From Ardenticatenaceae bacterium (GTDB lineage: Bacteria; Chloroflexota; Anaerolineae; Promineifilales; Promineifilaceae), in the NCBI GenBank assembly GCA_020634395.1, contig JACKBU010000005.1, forward strand, positions 1 through 64,000: DNA of 64,000 bases, read 5' to 3'. This document shows positions 51,282 through 60,171 of this stretch, piece by piece. The notes below the pieces were generated by a model. The model was not told where the DNA came from. It searched no databases and saw only the letters and a list, made by a program, of their open reading frames with translations. The position numbers and the translations under genes are program-made. Each line of letters begins with the position of its first letter. The first letter of the stretch is position 1.

Positions 51282-51307
51282 ATGGGGAAAACGGCCGTTT
51301 TGCCCAT
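51282..51307. terminator. Palindromic hairpin centred on ACGGCCGT
   Basis: A 26-nt inverted repeat with one G-G mismatch, ATGGG at 51282-51286 with CCCAT at 51303-51307, and AAAACGGCCGTTTT as its core. It lies in the 304-nt gap between the MBL gene (minus, upstream in transcription) and the PnuC-like gene, and may end the former's transcript. Another ACGGCCGT lies at 51236. No gene is seen in this gap. Confidence 0.5.
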
Positions 51308-51507
51308 TTACGATTGTGAAAACGGAAGAAAAAGGGTGTTATTTAAGTGGGGGAGGAGGCGGGGAACAAACATATCCCCAGAAATGCATCGTATCCATCA
51401 TAACCTGCTTAGACTCGTGATCGCTTAAACCATTTCCTGTCAGGTCTGCTTTGCATCCCGTGATTGTAAACCGAAGTCTCGTACGCCACAAAAGGTGATG
51501 GCCCCGT

Positions 51508-52101
51508 TTACACCTTGAACGGTCTGATAGGACCGTGCCCGGGATAAATGCGGGTCGCTCCTCGCTCCTGGAGCATTTGCCAGCTTGCGGCTACCACCGC
51601 CGCGTTTTCCAACCCCACAAACTCCGGTGGCGTTAGGTCGCCGGTAAACACCGAGCCGTCATCAAGCAGCAGGGAAACGCTGTCATCCGAGTGTCCTGGC
51701 GTGTGCACAATTTCCCCTGAGATACCGATCTGGTTCAGCAGGTTGCGGCTTTCCGCGCAGGAGATGACCACGTTGTCGTGCAGCGTGATTTCCAGATAGT
51801 TGTCCTGAGGCTTGACCCAGGTCTTCATGAGCGGAATGGCTGCCACTTGCACATCCGCCACCAGCAGCGGCACGCCGGCCAACTTCATCTCCTGGCCCAG
51901 ACCAGCATGGTCGATGTGATAGTGGGTAGCCAGGGCATATTTGATCTGGTCGAGCGGCACATCCATGCGCTTCAGATTGGCCCGCATCTGTCCCATGCTG
52001 CCCGGCCAGCCAATATCCACCAGCAGGCGCGAATCACCGGCGCTAACCACCCAATAGTTGGTGGAACGGTAGCCTACATTAAGAACAGTCAGGTTAGGCA
52101 T
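51508..52101 (-). CDS. Metallo-beta-lactamase-fold hydrolase
   Basis: This 197-aa MBL-fold enzyme has the full metal set: THYHIDH (H60, H62, D64, H65), H137 in HTPGHSDD, D155 in FTGD and H189 in YPGHGP. It should hold two metal ions and hydrolyse an ester or thioester, as in glyoxalase II-like or quorum-lactonase-like members. It has no signal peptide and is probably cytoplasmic. It stands alone; the substrate cannot be inferred. Confidence 0.9.
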   Translation of the reverse strand: MPNLTVLNVGYRSTNYWVVSAGDSRLLVDIGWPGSMGQMRANLKRMDVPLDQIKYALATHYHIDHAGLGQEMKLAGVPLLVADVQVAAIPLMKTWVKPQDNYLEITLHDNVVISCAESRNLLNQIGISGEIVHTPGHSDDSVSLLLDDGSVFTGDLTPPEFVGLENAAVVAASWQMLQERGATRIYPGHGPIRPFKV

Positions 52102-52300
52102 GGAGTGCTGGCCTTCCTTTGCGCTTGGATTCTATGATGGCGGTATCTGCGCCTGATGTGGATGGTGCTGCCTATGCCTCAGCGCGAGGTTTCATTATAC
52201 ACAGGTTTGCTTGCAGCCCGGATAGGTAAAAATATTGCTCGAAGGCATTCCTAAACATCACTTCCCTGTCGGGCAAGAGGGTCAGCCCTTTATCCCAACG

Positions 52301-52765
52301 CTAAAGCGGGTAGGTTTTTGGGGGTGCTGCTACTTCTTTGTACATGAAAACCACATGCTCAGCTACCGTATACTCATTTTTCTCGTAAAATAGCTTGGCC
52401 GGGTGATATTTATTGGTTAATAGAGTAACGCCTCCTAAACCCAACTCTCTGGATAGGGTCTCCACCCGGTCCATCAACTTTTTTCCATAGCCGCGCCTTT
52501 GTCGATCGGGCCTTATGAACAATTCATCCACGAAGATTTCGTCATTTGTCCACCATGTCTTTCGGTGGCCGAACAGCGCGCCGACTATCTCGTCAGTTTC
52601 GACAATCACATACCCGATGAAACGGCGGCTCTCCGCGAAATCAGACAAATATCTAAATCCTGTTTCTTCAGTCCAATGATCATTCCAGGGAGGCGGATTA
52701 TAGGCCGCCATCAACAGCTCAACGCATGGTTCTATATCGGCTGGAACTAGTTCTCTGACCTTCAT
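52301..52765 (-). CDS. GNAT-family N-acetyltransferase
   Basis: This 154-aa protein starts at ATG 52765 with AGGAG 6 nt upstream. GNAT motifs are FIGYVIVETDEIVGALFGHR, then VDELFIRPDRQRRGYGKKLM, where RQRRGYGKKL is the acetyl-CoA pyrophosphate loop, and the late strand VTLLTNKYHPAKLFYEKN. It probably acetylates a small molecule or protein amine. It is a standalone gene; the acceptor is unknown. Confidence 0.88.
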   Translation of the reverse strand: MKVRELVPADIEPCVELLMAAYNPPPWNDHWTEETGFRYLSDFAESRRFIGYVIVETDEIVGALFGHRKTWWTNDEIFVDELFIRPDRQRRGYGKKLMDRVETLSRELGLGGVTLLTNKYHPAKLFYEKNEYTVAEHVVFMYKEVAAPPKTYPL

Positions 52766-52851
52766 TCGATTCTCCTGTGACCTTAACTCGGGTCGGCTGA
52801 ACGGAAAACCTGCGTGCTCAACTCTTTTGTTGTGCCAGCAGTTCGCAGCTA

Positions 52852-52911
52852 ACCCTCCTTTGAAGAAGTGTATCTGGACTTGGTTCAGGATGCACTTTTT
52901 CAAGGGAGGGT
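52852..52911. repeat. Long imperfect palindrome (possible REP or MITE-like element)
   Basis: CCCTCCTTTGAAGAAGTG (52853-52870) pairs with CACTTTTTCAAGGGAGGG (52893-52910), 16 of 18 bases matching, plus one more outer pair, around a 22-nt centre that is itself partly palindromic. Both strands therefore translate to PPLKKCI---...-HFFKGG. It lies between the divergent GNAT and helicase genes. Only one copy is seen in this window. Confidence 0.65.
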
Positions 52912-52959
52912 CAGACCTATCCCTTCGGCGACTCGCACCGCGTTGGGTTATGGCCACCT

Positions 52960-55113
52960 ATGAGAGACTTGGCAACAAAGCGCAATTTCCGCTACAGTCC
53001 CCGCATGGAACTGCTGTTCATTGAAGGGTTGCCGCCAACCGTTGGCAAAGGCGGCATCGTACGGCTGCTCATCGAAGTGGGTCAGGTCAACAAAAACCAC
53101 ATTGGCAAGATCACCCTCAATGGCGGCCTGGCGACTGTTGAAGTTAGTAACGGCCGTGCCGCCCCCCTGGCCCACCTGCTGGACGGCCGTCTCGTCGAAA
53201 CGCGCCATATTCGCGTCTGGCAGCAGGCGAGCGAGGGAAGCCAGCCTCATTTTGCCCAACTGCGCCGCTGGCTGGCGCTGGAAGCAGAAGCGGAAAAAGA
53301 GCAGCTCCAGACAGACCCTCAGGTTCAATCCGAACACACGCTTGCCCGCCTTGTCATCCGTGGGGAGGACGTGGGGATGGGCGGGCGCATCCTGCTGCAG
53401 CTTGCGCCGCGCAATGAACAGGCGCGGCTGCCCTTTAGCCGCCTCTCCACCGGCTCACCTGTGATGCTCATCGAGGAGGGCGAGAGCCAGCCCCAATCCT
53501 GGCGCGGTATCATCAGCCGCCTGAGCCGCCAAAGCTGCGAAATCGCCCTCAACCAGTCGCCTGAATCAGCAGCCCGCTCCTTCCGCGTCACACTGGCCAA
53601 TGACGAGATTGCCCGCCAGCGGATGGAGCGTGCCCTGACGCGGGTGGAGTCGGCGCGGGGGGACCGCACGGCCGTTCTCCGCGACATCATCCGGGGCGAG
53701 CATCCGGCGGCTTTCGACCACGGCCGTGTTCCCGCCAACGTTGCCGCTTACACCAGCCACCTCAATCCCTCCCAACAAGAAGCGGTACGCCACGCCCTGG
53801 CCGCCGAAGACATCGCCATCATTCACGGGCCGCCCGGCACGGGGAAGACAACCACCGTGGCCGCCTTGATTCGCACGGCCGTAGCTCGTGGCGACCGCGT
53901 GCTGGCCTGCGCACCCAGTAATCTGGCCGTGGACAATCTGGCCGAGCAGCTGGTCGCTGCCGGCGTGTCGCTGGCGCGATTGGGCCATCCGGCGCGCATC
54001 TTGCCCGAACTGCAAGCCCACACCCTGGATGCGCTGGTCGAGCGACAGGCGAGCTACTACCAGGCCAAGAAACTGCGTAAACAGGCATTCGGCTTACGCG
54101 ACCAGGCGGGAAAATTCCGCCGTGCCCGCCCTACGCCCGGCGAAAAGCAAGCTCTGCGCGCTGAGGCGGCACAGCTGCTCGACGAAGCGCGGCAGCTTGA
54201 AGCCCAGGCCATTGAGCAGGCGCTGGATAGCGCGTCGGTAATTCTGTCCACGCTCACCGGCATCGACAGCGCCATTTTGGGTCAGCGGAGTTTTGACCTG
54301 TGCGTTATTGACGAGTCGGGACAAAGCACGGAACCGGCAGCCTGGATTCCCGTCACGCGCAGCGACCGGCTGGTGCTGGCCGGCGACCATCAACAACTGC
54401 CACCCACGGTTGTCTCGCGGCAGGCCGAGGAGGAAGGCTTCGGTCTTAGTCTGATGGAACGGCTCATGCGGCGGGATGCCGCGCATCTGGCGCGCCGCCT
54501 GGACGTGCAGTATCGCATGAATGAGCAAATTATGGCGTTTAGCTCGGCGGTGTTTTACGATGGCGACCTGCAGGCCGATGCCTCCGTGCAGGGCCACCTG
54601 CTCTGCGATTTGCCGGGGGTAGCGGCCAACGAGCTGACGGCAACGGCCGTGACCTTCATCGACACGGCCGGGGCCGGTTACGATGACAGCCAGCCCGCCG
54701 ACAGCGACAGCCGCCATAATCCCGAAGAGGCGGCGCTGGCAGCCAAAAAGGCGCGCCAGCTTCTGGAAGCCAACGTCCCCGCCGACAGCATCGCCATCAT
54801 CACACCCTATTCGGCGCAGGTGCAGCTGCTGCGCGAGCTGCTGCCCGAGGACGTTCGTGTTGGCACGGTGGATGGCTTTCAGGGACGGGAGATGGAGGCG
54901 ATCATCATCTCGTTGGTGCGGTCTAACCGGGAGGGGCAGGTGGGCTTTCTGGCCGAGACACGGCGCATGAATGTGGCGCTCACCCGCGCCCGGCGCAAGC
55001 TCATCGTCATCGGCGATAGTGCGACGATTGGCAGCGATCCGTTTTACGGCCGTTTGTTGGACTATTTCGACGCCATCGGCGCGTATCATTCGGTTTGGGA
55101 AGGGCTTGCCTGA
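52960..55113 (+). CDS. UPF1/IGHMBP2-like superfamily 1 helicase with an N-terminal DbpA-like RNA-binding domain
   Basis: This 717-aa protein (702 from ATG 53005) opens with a ~75-residue domain: ELLFIEGLPPTVGKGGIVRL, NHIGKITLNGGLATVEVSNG and TRHIRVWQ. This matches the DbpA-type RRM. The SF1 helicase core has Walker A HGPPGTGKTT (about 289-298), Walker B CVIDESGQS, motif III GDHQQLPPTVVS, LDVQYRMNEQIM, TVDGFQGREME and VALTRARRKLIVIGD. A charged helical insertion lies between motifs Ia and II (KKLRKQAFGLRDQAGKFRRA). It should unwind RNA or DNA using ATP, and the RRM suggests RNA or ribosome-linked targets. Neither start has a clear ribosome-binding site. Confidence 0.9.
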   Translation: MRDLATKRNFRYSPRMELLFIEGLPPTVGKGGIVRLLIEVGQVNKNHIGKITLNGGLATVEVSNGRAAPLAHLLDGRLVETRHIRVWQQASEGSQPHFAQLRRWLALEAEAEKEQLQTDPQVQSEHTLARLVIRGEDVGMGGRILLQLAPRNEQARLPFSRLSTGSPVMLIEEGESQPQSWRGIISRLSRQSCEIALNQSPESAARSFRVTLANDEIARQRMERALTRVESARGDRTAVLRDIIRGEHPAAFDHGRVPANVAAYTSHLNPSQQEAVRHALAAEDIAIIHGPPGTGKTTTVAALIRTAVARGDRVLACAPSNLAVDNLAEQLVAAGVSLARLGHPARILPELQAHTLDALVERQASYYQAKKLRKQAFGLRDQAGKFRRARPTPGEKQALRAEAAQLLDEARQLEAQAIEQALDSASVILSTLTGIDSAILGQRSFDLCVIDESGQSTEPAAWIPVTRSDRLVLAGDHQQLPPTVVSRQAEEEGFGLSLMERLMRRDAAHLARRLDVQYRMNEQIMAFSSAVFYDGDLQADASVQGHLLCDLPGVAANELTATAVTFIDTAGAGYDDSQPADSDSRHNPEEAALAAKKARQLLEANVPADSIAIITPYSAQVQLLRELLPEDVRVGTVDGFQGREMEAIIISLVRSNREGQVGFLAETRRMNVALTRARRKLIVIGDSATIGSDPFYGRLLDYFDAIGAYHSVWEGLA

Positions 55114-55196
55114 AAGTGGCCGCCGTCCTACGCCGCTGCGGAGGTCCTACGCGACGGCCGTGCGGCTAAGCCCATCAGCGCCTTGTGGAGAAAAGC

Positions 55197-55814
55197 ATGA
55201 AACTTTCTGTCGTCATCGTCATCTGGATTCTTTTTGGGCTGACCGCCTGCGCTTCTGGCTGGCCGACGGAACCAGCGGCCTCAACGCCCACTTCCGATAA
55301 CCACGTTCCCACAGAGTCGCTGCCCCAGATGCAGGTATATCCCGGTGGGGAAGTGGGCTTGGCCTTTGACTATCCCGTTGGTTGGTACGTCCATGAAGCC
55401 GGGAAATCACTTCAGATTACGCCCAACGCCCAACCCACGTGGTCATCTTTCTTCGACCCCGACCAGCCTCATGGCGGCCCATCTTTTGATCTGCTGCACA
55501 ATCTCAACCGGCAGATGGGGCCGACACCGCTGGCGGAGGTTGCGTTTTTGCTGGAGGGATACGGGGATGCGGTTGAGGTAATGGAAACGGCCGTGCCCCT
55601 GGCCGATTCCCCGAACGTCGTGATGGGCGTCTATCGTTTCACCCAGGATGAGGAAGACCGGGTGCTGCTGCTGGGCGCGGCCGTGAATCCCCTAACTGAC
55701 ACTCCGCAGCCGGTGGTGGCGTTGAGCGGCGTCGTAAGCATGGCAGAATTGGACGAGATACGCCCCATCTTTGAGACAATTTTGCTTAGTTTACGCGTGG
55801 CTGGAACTTCCTGA
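55197..55814 (+). CDS. Lipoprotein of unknown function
   Basis: This 205-aa protein starts at ATG 55197 with GGAG 6 nt upstream. It has a lipoprotein signal ending LFGLTACAS (lipid Cys). A Thr/Ser-rich linker leads to a beta domain (GLAFDYPVGWYVHEAGKSLQ, GVYRFTQDEEDRVLLLGAAV, ELDEIRPIFETILLSLRVA) resembling PsbP/DcrB-like folds. It would sit on the outside of the membrane. It follows the helicase gene by 83 nt. I do not know its role. Confidence 0.78.
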   Translation: MKLSVVIVIWILFGLTACASGWPTEPAASTPTSDNHVPTESLPQMQVYPGGEVGLAFDYPVGWYVHEAGKSLQITPNAQPTWSSFFDPDQPHGGPSFDLLHNLNRQMGPTPLAEVAFLLEGYGDAVEVMETAVPLADSPNVVMGVYRFTQDEEDRVLLLGAAVNPLTDTPQPVVALSGVVSMAELDEIRPIFETILLSLRVAGTS

Positions 55815-56256
55815 TTGTTCTTCTCCAACTGAATATCCGCGCCTGTACTCATTCAGCCAAAGAAACGGGGCCACCCATTTGCAACCGACCTGCGAGATCA
55901 AGACTCATTTATTTTTTCCCGTTGGGCGAACAAGACCGATCGGCCCGCAGGCAGCTGAAGCTGGCGTTAAGTGGCTGCCGCAGGTTCGGAATTTGGGTAT
56001 ATTTCTATCTTGACCAAGTAGAACGTATATTCTAAAATCCTACTAGAACAAATTCCTACAATGGCAAAGTCTGTAATGCCAAAACGCCGCCCAACATTTT
56101 TTTGAAGCTTTTCATGGCTTTGGGTTTGTACTGCCTTCAAGCCGAGTTCACTCTCCGCCCAATTGCGGCTAACGTTCACCGTTCGGCGCTTTTCCAGGAT
56201 GCACCGCGGATTGAAGACGCTGGTCGCATCACATTTGAAAACCGAGGAGCATAGCA
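55815..56256 (+). other. Intergenic region without recognisable features
   Basis: This 442-nt stretch holds no supportable gene, repeat or hairpin. It is more AT-rich in its second half. Ribosome-binding site GAGGAG precedes the ATG at 56257. Confidence 0.5.
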
Positions 56257-56643
56257 ATGAATCGAAACGATGTGCAGGACTGGCTCGACAGTTACGTCGA
56301 GGCCTGGCAGACATATGATGCCGAGAAAATCGGCGATCTCTTCAGCGAAGACGCACGCTACTTCTACAGCCCAGCTGATGAGCACCAACCCGTTCGCGGT
56401 CGCCTAGCGATCGTCGCAAGCTGGCTCGAACAGCCTGACAGGCCAAACAGTTGGCACGCGCACTATGCTCCTATCGCCGTCGATGGCAGGGTCGCCGTGG
56501 CTCAGGGTCGGACGCGATACTTGCACGAGGAGGGCACCCTCAAACGCGAGTTCGATAACATCTTCGTGATCCACTTTGATGATGAAGGGCGGTGCAGTCG
56601 ATTTACTGAGTGGTATATGCAGCGCCCAGATCCTGGCGTGTAA
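56257..56643 (+). CDS. NTF2/SnoaL-like protein
   Basis: This 128-aa protein has the single-domain cone fold of the NTF2 superfamily: WLDSYVEAWQTYDAEKIGDL, FSEDARYFYSPADEH, RTRYLHEEGTLKREFDN and VIHFDDEGRCSRFTEWYM. Such proteins are small isomerases, dehydratases or binding proteins. No catalytic residue set can be named here. It has GAGGAG before the ATG and no operon partner. Confidence 0.82.
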   Translation: MNRNDVQDWLDSYVEAWQTYDAEKIGDLFSEDARYFYSPADEHQPVRGRLAIVASWLEQPDRPNSWHAHYAPIAVDGRVAVAQGRTRYLHEEGTLKREFDNIFVIHFDDEGRCSRFTEWYMQRPDPGV

Positions 56644-56968
56644 CGGGGCAGGCACGTCTCCAAACTCCGCGGTAGGCGTGCACTGAATCGAAGCGTCCAT
56701 GCGCCTGCGCACGGAACTAATGCATGCACCAGAGCCCGTGCATCTACACTACATCGGGGTGCCGTCGTGCGGGCCGTGTGCTGCTGTTGTTAGCCAATTC
56801 CCGGCTTCCTGGTTTCCACGCCTGTCGTACTGGAACAACAATTCTAATGGGATGACACGGCCGTTTCCACAAAAAAAGAGGCACCACCCACGATGCCCCT
56901 TACTTTTACGGTCTCAATTGTGCTCGCCGGAACCGTCCCGGTTCCCAACTACTTTCCACATTCACCCG
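56644..56968. other. Intergenic region between convergent genes
   Basis: This 325-nt gap holds no supportable gene. One ACGGCCGT copy lies at about 56858, followed by seven A bases. A small hairpin near the thiolase stop is listed separately. Confidence 0.5.
56929..56945 (-). terminator. Short hairpin after the thiolase gene
   Basis: GGAACCG (56929-56935) pairs with CGGTTCC (56939-56945) around a 3-nt loop, 24 nt beyond the minus-strand stop. No T-tract follows. It is a modest terminator candidate for the gyrB-thiolase transcript. Confidence 0.4.
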
Positions 56969-58177
56969 TCAACACCGCTCAATGATCGTAGCAATCCCCA
57001 TGCCGCCGCCCACACAGAGCGTAATCAACGCTGTCGCCAGATCCAGCCGCTCCAACTCATCCAACACCGTGCCCAACAGCATCGCCCCTGTGGCGCCCAG
57101 CGGATGTCCCATAGCAATCGCTCCGCCATTCACGTTGACGTTTTCGTTACTTTCAATGCCCATGTCGCGTAAAAAGCGCAGCACAACAGCGGCAAACGCC
57201 TCGTTCACCTCAAACAAATCAATGTCTTTGACCGTCATACCGGCCTGTTTCAGGGCTTTTTGCGAGGCTGGACCGGGCCCTACCAGCATGATGGTTGGTT
57301 CCGTGCCCACCAGGGCAGCCGCGCGGATTTTGGCACGGGGGCGTAGACCCAACGCCTCGCCCTTTTCCTTCGAGCCGACCAGCACCAGCGCGGCCCCATC
57401 GACGATGCCGGAGGAGTTACCAGCCGTATGCACATGGTTGATTCGTTCCACCTCTGGGTAGCGCTGCATGGCTACAGCATCGAAGCCCATCTCGCCCATC
57501 ATCTGAAAAGCCGGATTGAGTTGGCTCAGCCCGTCCAGCGTGGTATCAGGGCGGATCAGTTCGTCTTGCGAGAGAATGGGCAGGCCGCTGATGTCCTTGA
57601 CGGGTACGAGTGACCGGTTGAAGTAGCCGTTGGCCGTAGCGTGGGCGGCCCGCTGCTGCGATTGCAGAGCGAACTGGTCTACATCGGCGCGACTAAAGCC
57701 TTCCAACGTCGCCACCAGGTCAGCGCTGACGCCCTGGGGAATGAAGTTGGTTTTGTTATTGACCTTGGGATCGGTAATCCAGGCGCCGCCGTCAGAACCC
57801 ATCGGCACACGCGACATCGATTCGACACCGCCAGCGACGACCAAATCTTCCCAACCGGACCGCACTTTCATTGCGGCCATGTTAACCGTTTCCAGGCCGG
57901 AAGCGCAGAAGCGGTTGATTTGCATGCCCGGTACGTCTACGTGCCAATCGGCATAAATCGCGGCCGTCCGGGCAATGTCTGCCCCCTGATCACCAATGGG
58001 CGTCACGCAGCCCAAGACGACGTCGTCCACCTGTGAAGTGTCCAGATCATGGCGCTGCTGCATTTCGCGCATCAGCATGGCGACCAGATCGATGGGTGTT
58101 ACTTCATAGAGGCTGCCGCTGCTTTTGCCTTTGCCTCGGGGCGTCCTTAAAGCGTCGAAAATATAGGCATCTGTCAT
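56969..58177 (-). CDS. Acetyl-CoA acetyltransferase (thiolase)
   Basis: This 402-aa thiolase should cleave 3-ketoacyl-CoA or condense two acetyl-CoA. The nucleophile Cys91 is in NRFCASGLE. The second active-site set is GGAIAMGHPLGATGA (H358) and CVGGGMGIATI (C388). NEAFAAVVLRF matches the NEAFA motif. Start ATG 58177 lies one base after the stop of gyrB (TAACATG), so the two are probably co-transcribed, an unusual pairing. A longer start would overlap gyrB. It probably acts in fatty-acid or ketone-body metabolism. Confidence 0.94.
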   Translation of the reverse strand: MTDAYIFDALRTPRGKGKSSGSLYEVTPIDLVAMLMREMQQRHDLDTSQVDDVVLGCVTPIGDQGADIARTAAIYADWHVDVPGMQINRFCASGLETVNMAAMKVRSGWEDLVVAGGVESMSRVPMGSDGGAWITDPKVNNKTNFIPQGVSADLVATLEGFSRADVDQFALQSQQRAAHATANGYFNRSLVPVKDISGLPILSQDELIRPDTTLDGLSQLNPAFQMMGEMGFDAVAMQRYPEVERINHVHTAGNSSGIVDGAALVLVGSKEKGEALGLRPRAKIRAAALVGTEPTIMLVGPGPASQKALKQAGMTVKDIDLFEVNEAFAAVVLRFLRDMGIESNENVNVNGGAIAMGHPLGATGAMLLGTVLDELERLDLATALITLCVGGGMGIATIIERC

Positions 58178-58178
58178 G

Positions 58179-60107
58179 TTAAATATCCAGGTTGCGCACT
58201 TCACCGCTGTGGGTCATGATGAAGCGCTTGCGCGGTGCCACCTCGCTACCCATGAGCATGTCGAAGGTGCGGTCGGCCAGCAGCGCATCTTCCACCGTTA
58301 CTTGCAGCAAGGTGCGTTCGTTGGGATCCATCGTCGTTTCCCACAACTGCTGGGCGTTCATCTCGCCCAGACCCTTGTAACGCTGGATGCCCACCTTCTT
58401 GCCATTAAACTGCTTCAGCAGGGTCTCTTGCTGTGCTTCGGTGTAGGTGTAATGGATTTGCTTGCCTTCCTTCACGGCGTACAGTGGTGGCTGAGCGATG
58501 AAGAGATGTCCGGCTTCGATGAGCACCGGCATGTAGCGGAAGAAAAAAGTCAGCAGCAGCGTGCGGATGTGGCTGCCGTCCACGTCGGCGTCGGTCATGA
58601 TGATGATGCGGTGGTAGCGCAAATTCTCTATGTCCATCGTCTCGCCTATGCCAATGCCCAGAGCCGAGATGAGCGCCTTCACTTCGTTGTTGGCCAGGAT
58701 TTTGTCCAGACGAGCCCGCTCGGTGTTGAGAATCTTGCCGCGCAGCGGCAATATCGCCTGGAAGTGGCGGTCGCGCCCCTGCTTGGCCGTGCCGCCGGCC
58801 GAATCGCCCTCGACGATGTACAGCTCACACTTGGCCGGGTCGCGCTCGGAGCAGTCGGCCAGCTTGCCGGGCAGGGTGAGGCTTTCCAGGGCGCTTTTGC
58901 GCATCACCAGATCGCGAGCCTTGCGCGCAGCATCGCGCGCCCGCGAGGAGGTGAGGCAGCGGTCGATGATTTTACGCGCCTCGCGCGGGTTTTCCTCTAA
59001 ATAGGCGGAGAGGGCCTCGCCGGTAATGGAGGAAACGATACCGCTGACTTCGGCGTTCATCAGCTTCACTTTCGTCTGGCTCTCGAACTGGGGATCGGGA
59101 TGTTTGACGCTGACGACGACGGTGATGCCTTCGCGGGTGTCGTCGCTGGAGAAGTTGTTGTCTTTTTCTTTGAGGAAGTTATTGTCGCGGGCGTATTTGT
59201 TGATGACGCGGGTAACGGCCGTGCGCGCGCCAGTCAGATGCGTGCCGCCGTCGGGTGTGTGGATGGTGTTGGCAAAGGCATACTCAGAAATAGCCACACC
59301 TTCAGTGTACTGCAGAGCGACTTCCACGCCGATGCGGTCCACTTCTTTTTGCACGTAGATGGGTTCGTGCAGCACCTTGCGGTTGCGGTTCAGGTAACGT
59401 ACGAAGGATTTTACGCCGCCCTCAAAATAGAAGCTCATTTCGCGTGGTGTAGACGGCCGTTCGTCCCGCAGCTTAATAAACACACTGCTGGTTACAAAAG
59501 CAATCTCGCGGAAATGGTTCATCAACGTCTCAAAACGATACGTGTCCCCATCCTTAAAAATCGTCTCGTCAAAGCGGAAAGTGGAGGTGGTGCCGGTGTC
59601 TTCGCCAGCTTTCAGCTTGCGCACCTTTTCCACCGGACCTTCCGGAATGCCCCGGTTATAACGCTGACGGTACAGATATCCATCTCGTTTCACCGTCACT
59701 TCCATCCAGTCGGACAGGGCGTTCACCGCCGCTGCGCCCACGCCATGCAAACCGCCAGACACTTTGTAGGCCGATTCGTCGAACTTGCCGCCGGCGTGCA
59801 AGGTGGTCATCACCAACTGCAAGGCGGATACTTTTTCGGTGGGGTGCACGGCGATCGGAATCCCCACGCCATTGTCGCTCACCGTCACCGATTCATCGGG
59901 GTGGATGATCACTTCAATCCGGTCACAGCGGCCGGCCATCGCTTCGTCGATGGAGTTGTCGACGATTTCTGTCACCATGTGATGCAGCGCTTTAATGTCC
60001 GTCCCGCCAATATACATACCAGGGCGGCGGCGCACGGCTTCCAGGCCCTTCAAGACCTGGATACTGTTCTCATCATATTTGGTGTTCAAGTTTGCTTGTT
60101 TCGCCAT
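58179..60107 (-). CDS. gyrB: DNA gyrase subunit B (type IIA topoisomerase ATPase subunit)
   Basis: This 642-aa protein is the usual length for a short GyrB. The GHKL ATPase has VTEIVDNSIDEAMAG, VSDNGVGIP and SGGLHGVGAAAVNALS. The transducer domain has KDGDTYRFETL and TREGITVVVSVKHPDPQFE. The TOPRIM domain has IVEGDSAGGTAKQGRDR (about 431) and MTDADVDGSHIRTLLL, and the C-terminus has QRYKGLGEMN. It introduces negative supercoils together with GyrA. ParE cannot be excluded by eye, but the motifs and GRDR favour GyrB. The thiolase gene follows one base after its stop. Confidence 0.95.
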   Translation of the reverse strand: MAKQANLNTKYDENSIQVLKGLEAVRRRPGMYIGGTDIKALHHMVTEIVDNSIDEAMAGRCDRIEVIIHPDESVTVSDNGVGIPIAVHPTEKVSALQLVMTTLHAGGKFDESAYKVSGGLHGVGAAAVNALSDWMEVTVKRDGYLYRQRYNRGIPEGPVEKVRKLKAGEDTGTTSTFRFDETIFKDGDTYRFETLMNHFREIAFVTSSVFIKLRDERPSTPREMSFYFEGGVKSFVRYLNRNRKVLHEPIYVQKEVDRIGVEVALQYTEGVAISEYAFANTIHTPDGGTHLTGARTAVTRVINKYARDNNFLKEKDNNFSSDDTREGITVVVSVKHPDPQFESQTKVKLMNAEVSGIVSSITGEALSAYLEENPREARKIIDRCLTSSRARDAARKARDLVMRKSALESLTLPGKLADCSERDPAKCELYIVEGDSAGGTAKQGRDRHFQAILPLRGKILNTERARLDKILANNEVKALISALGIGIGETMDIENLRYHRIIIMTDADVDGSHIRTLLLTFFFRYMPVLIEAGHLFIAQPPLYAVKEGKQIHYTYTEAQQETLLKQFNGKKVGIQRYKGLGEMNAQQLWETTMDPNERTLLQVTVEDALLADRTFDMLMGSEVAPRKRFIMTHSGEVRNLDI

Positions 60108-60171
60108 AGTTTTTCCTGATTAAGGGTATAGAATGCCTGCACACAGGCGTTTAAGGATTGGATATGAAAAT

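Noticed and set aside
54094..55089. Long antisense ORF (331 aa) within the helicase gene
   Set aside because: A high-GC shadow frame; the sense frame has all helicase motifs. The same applies to other long opposite-strand frames such as 5490-6575, 12726-13748 and 61864-63144.
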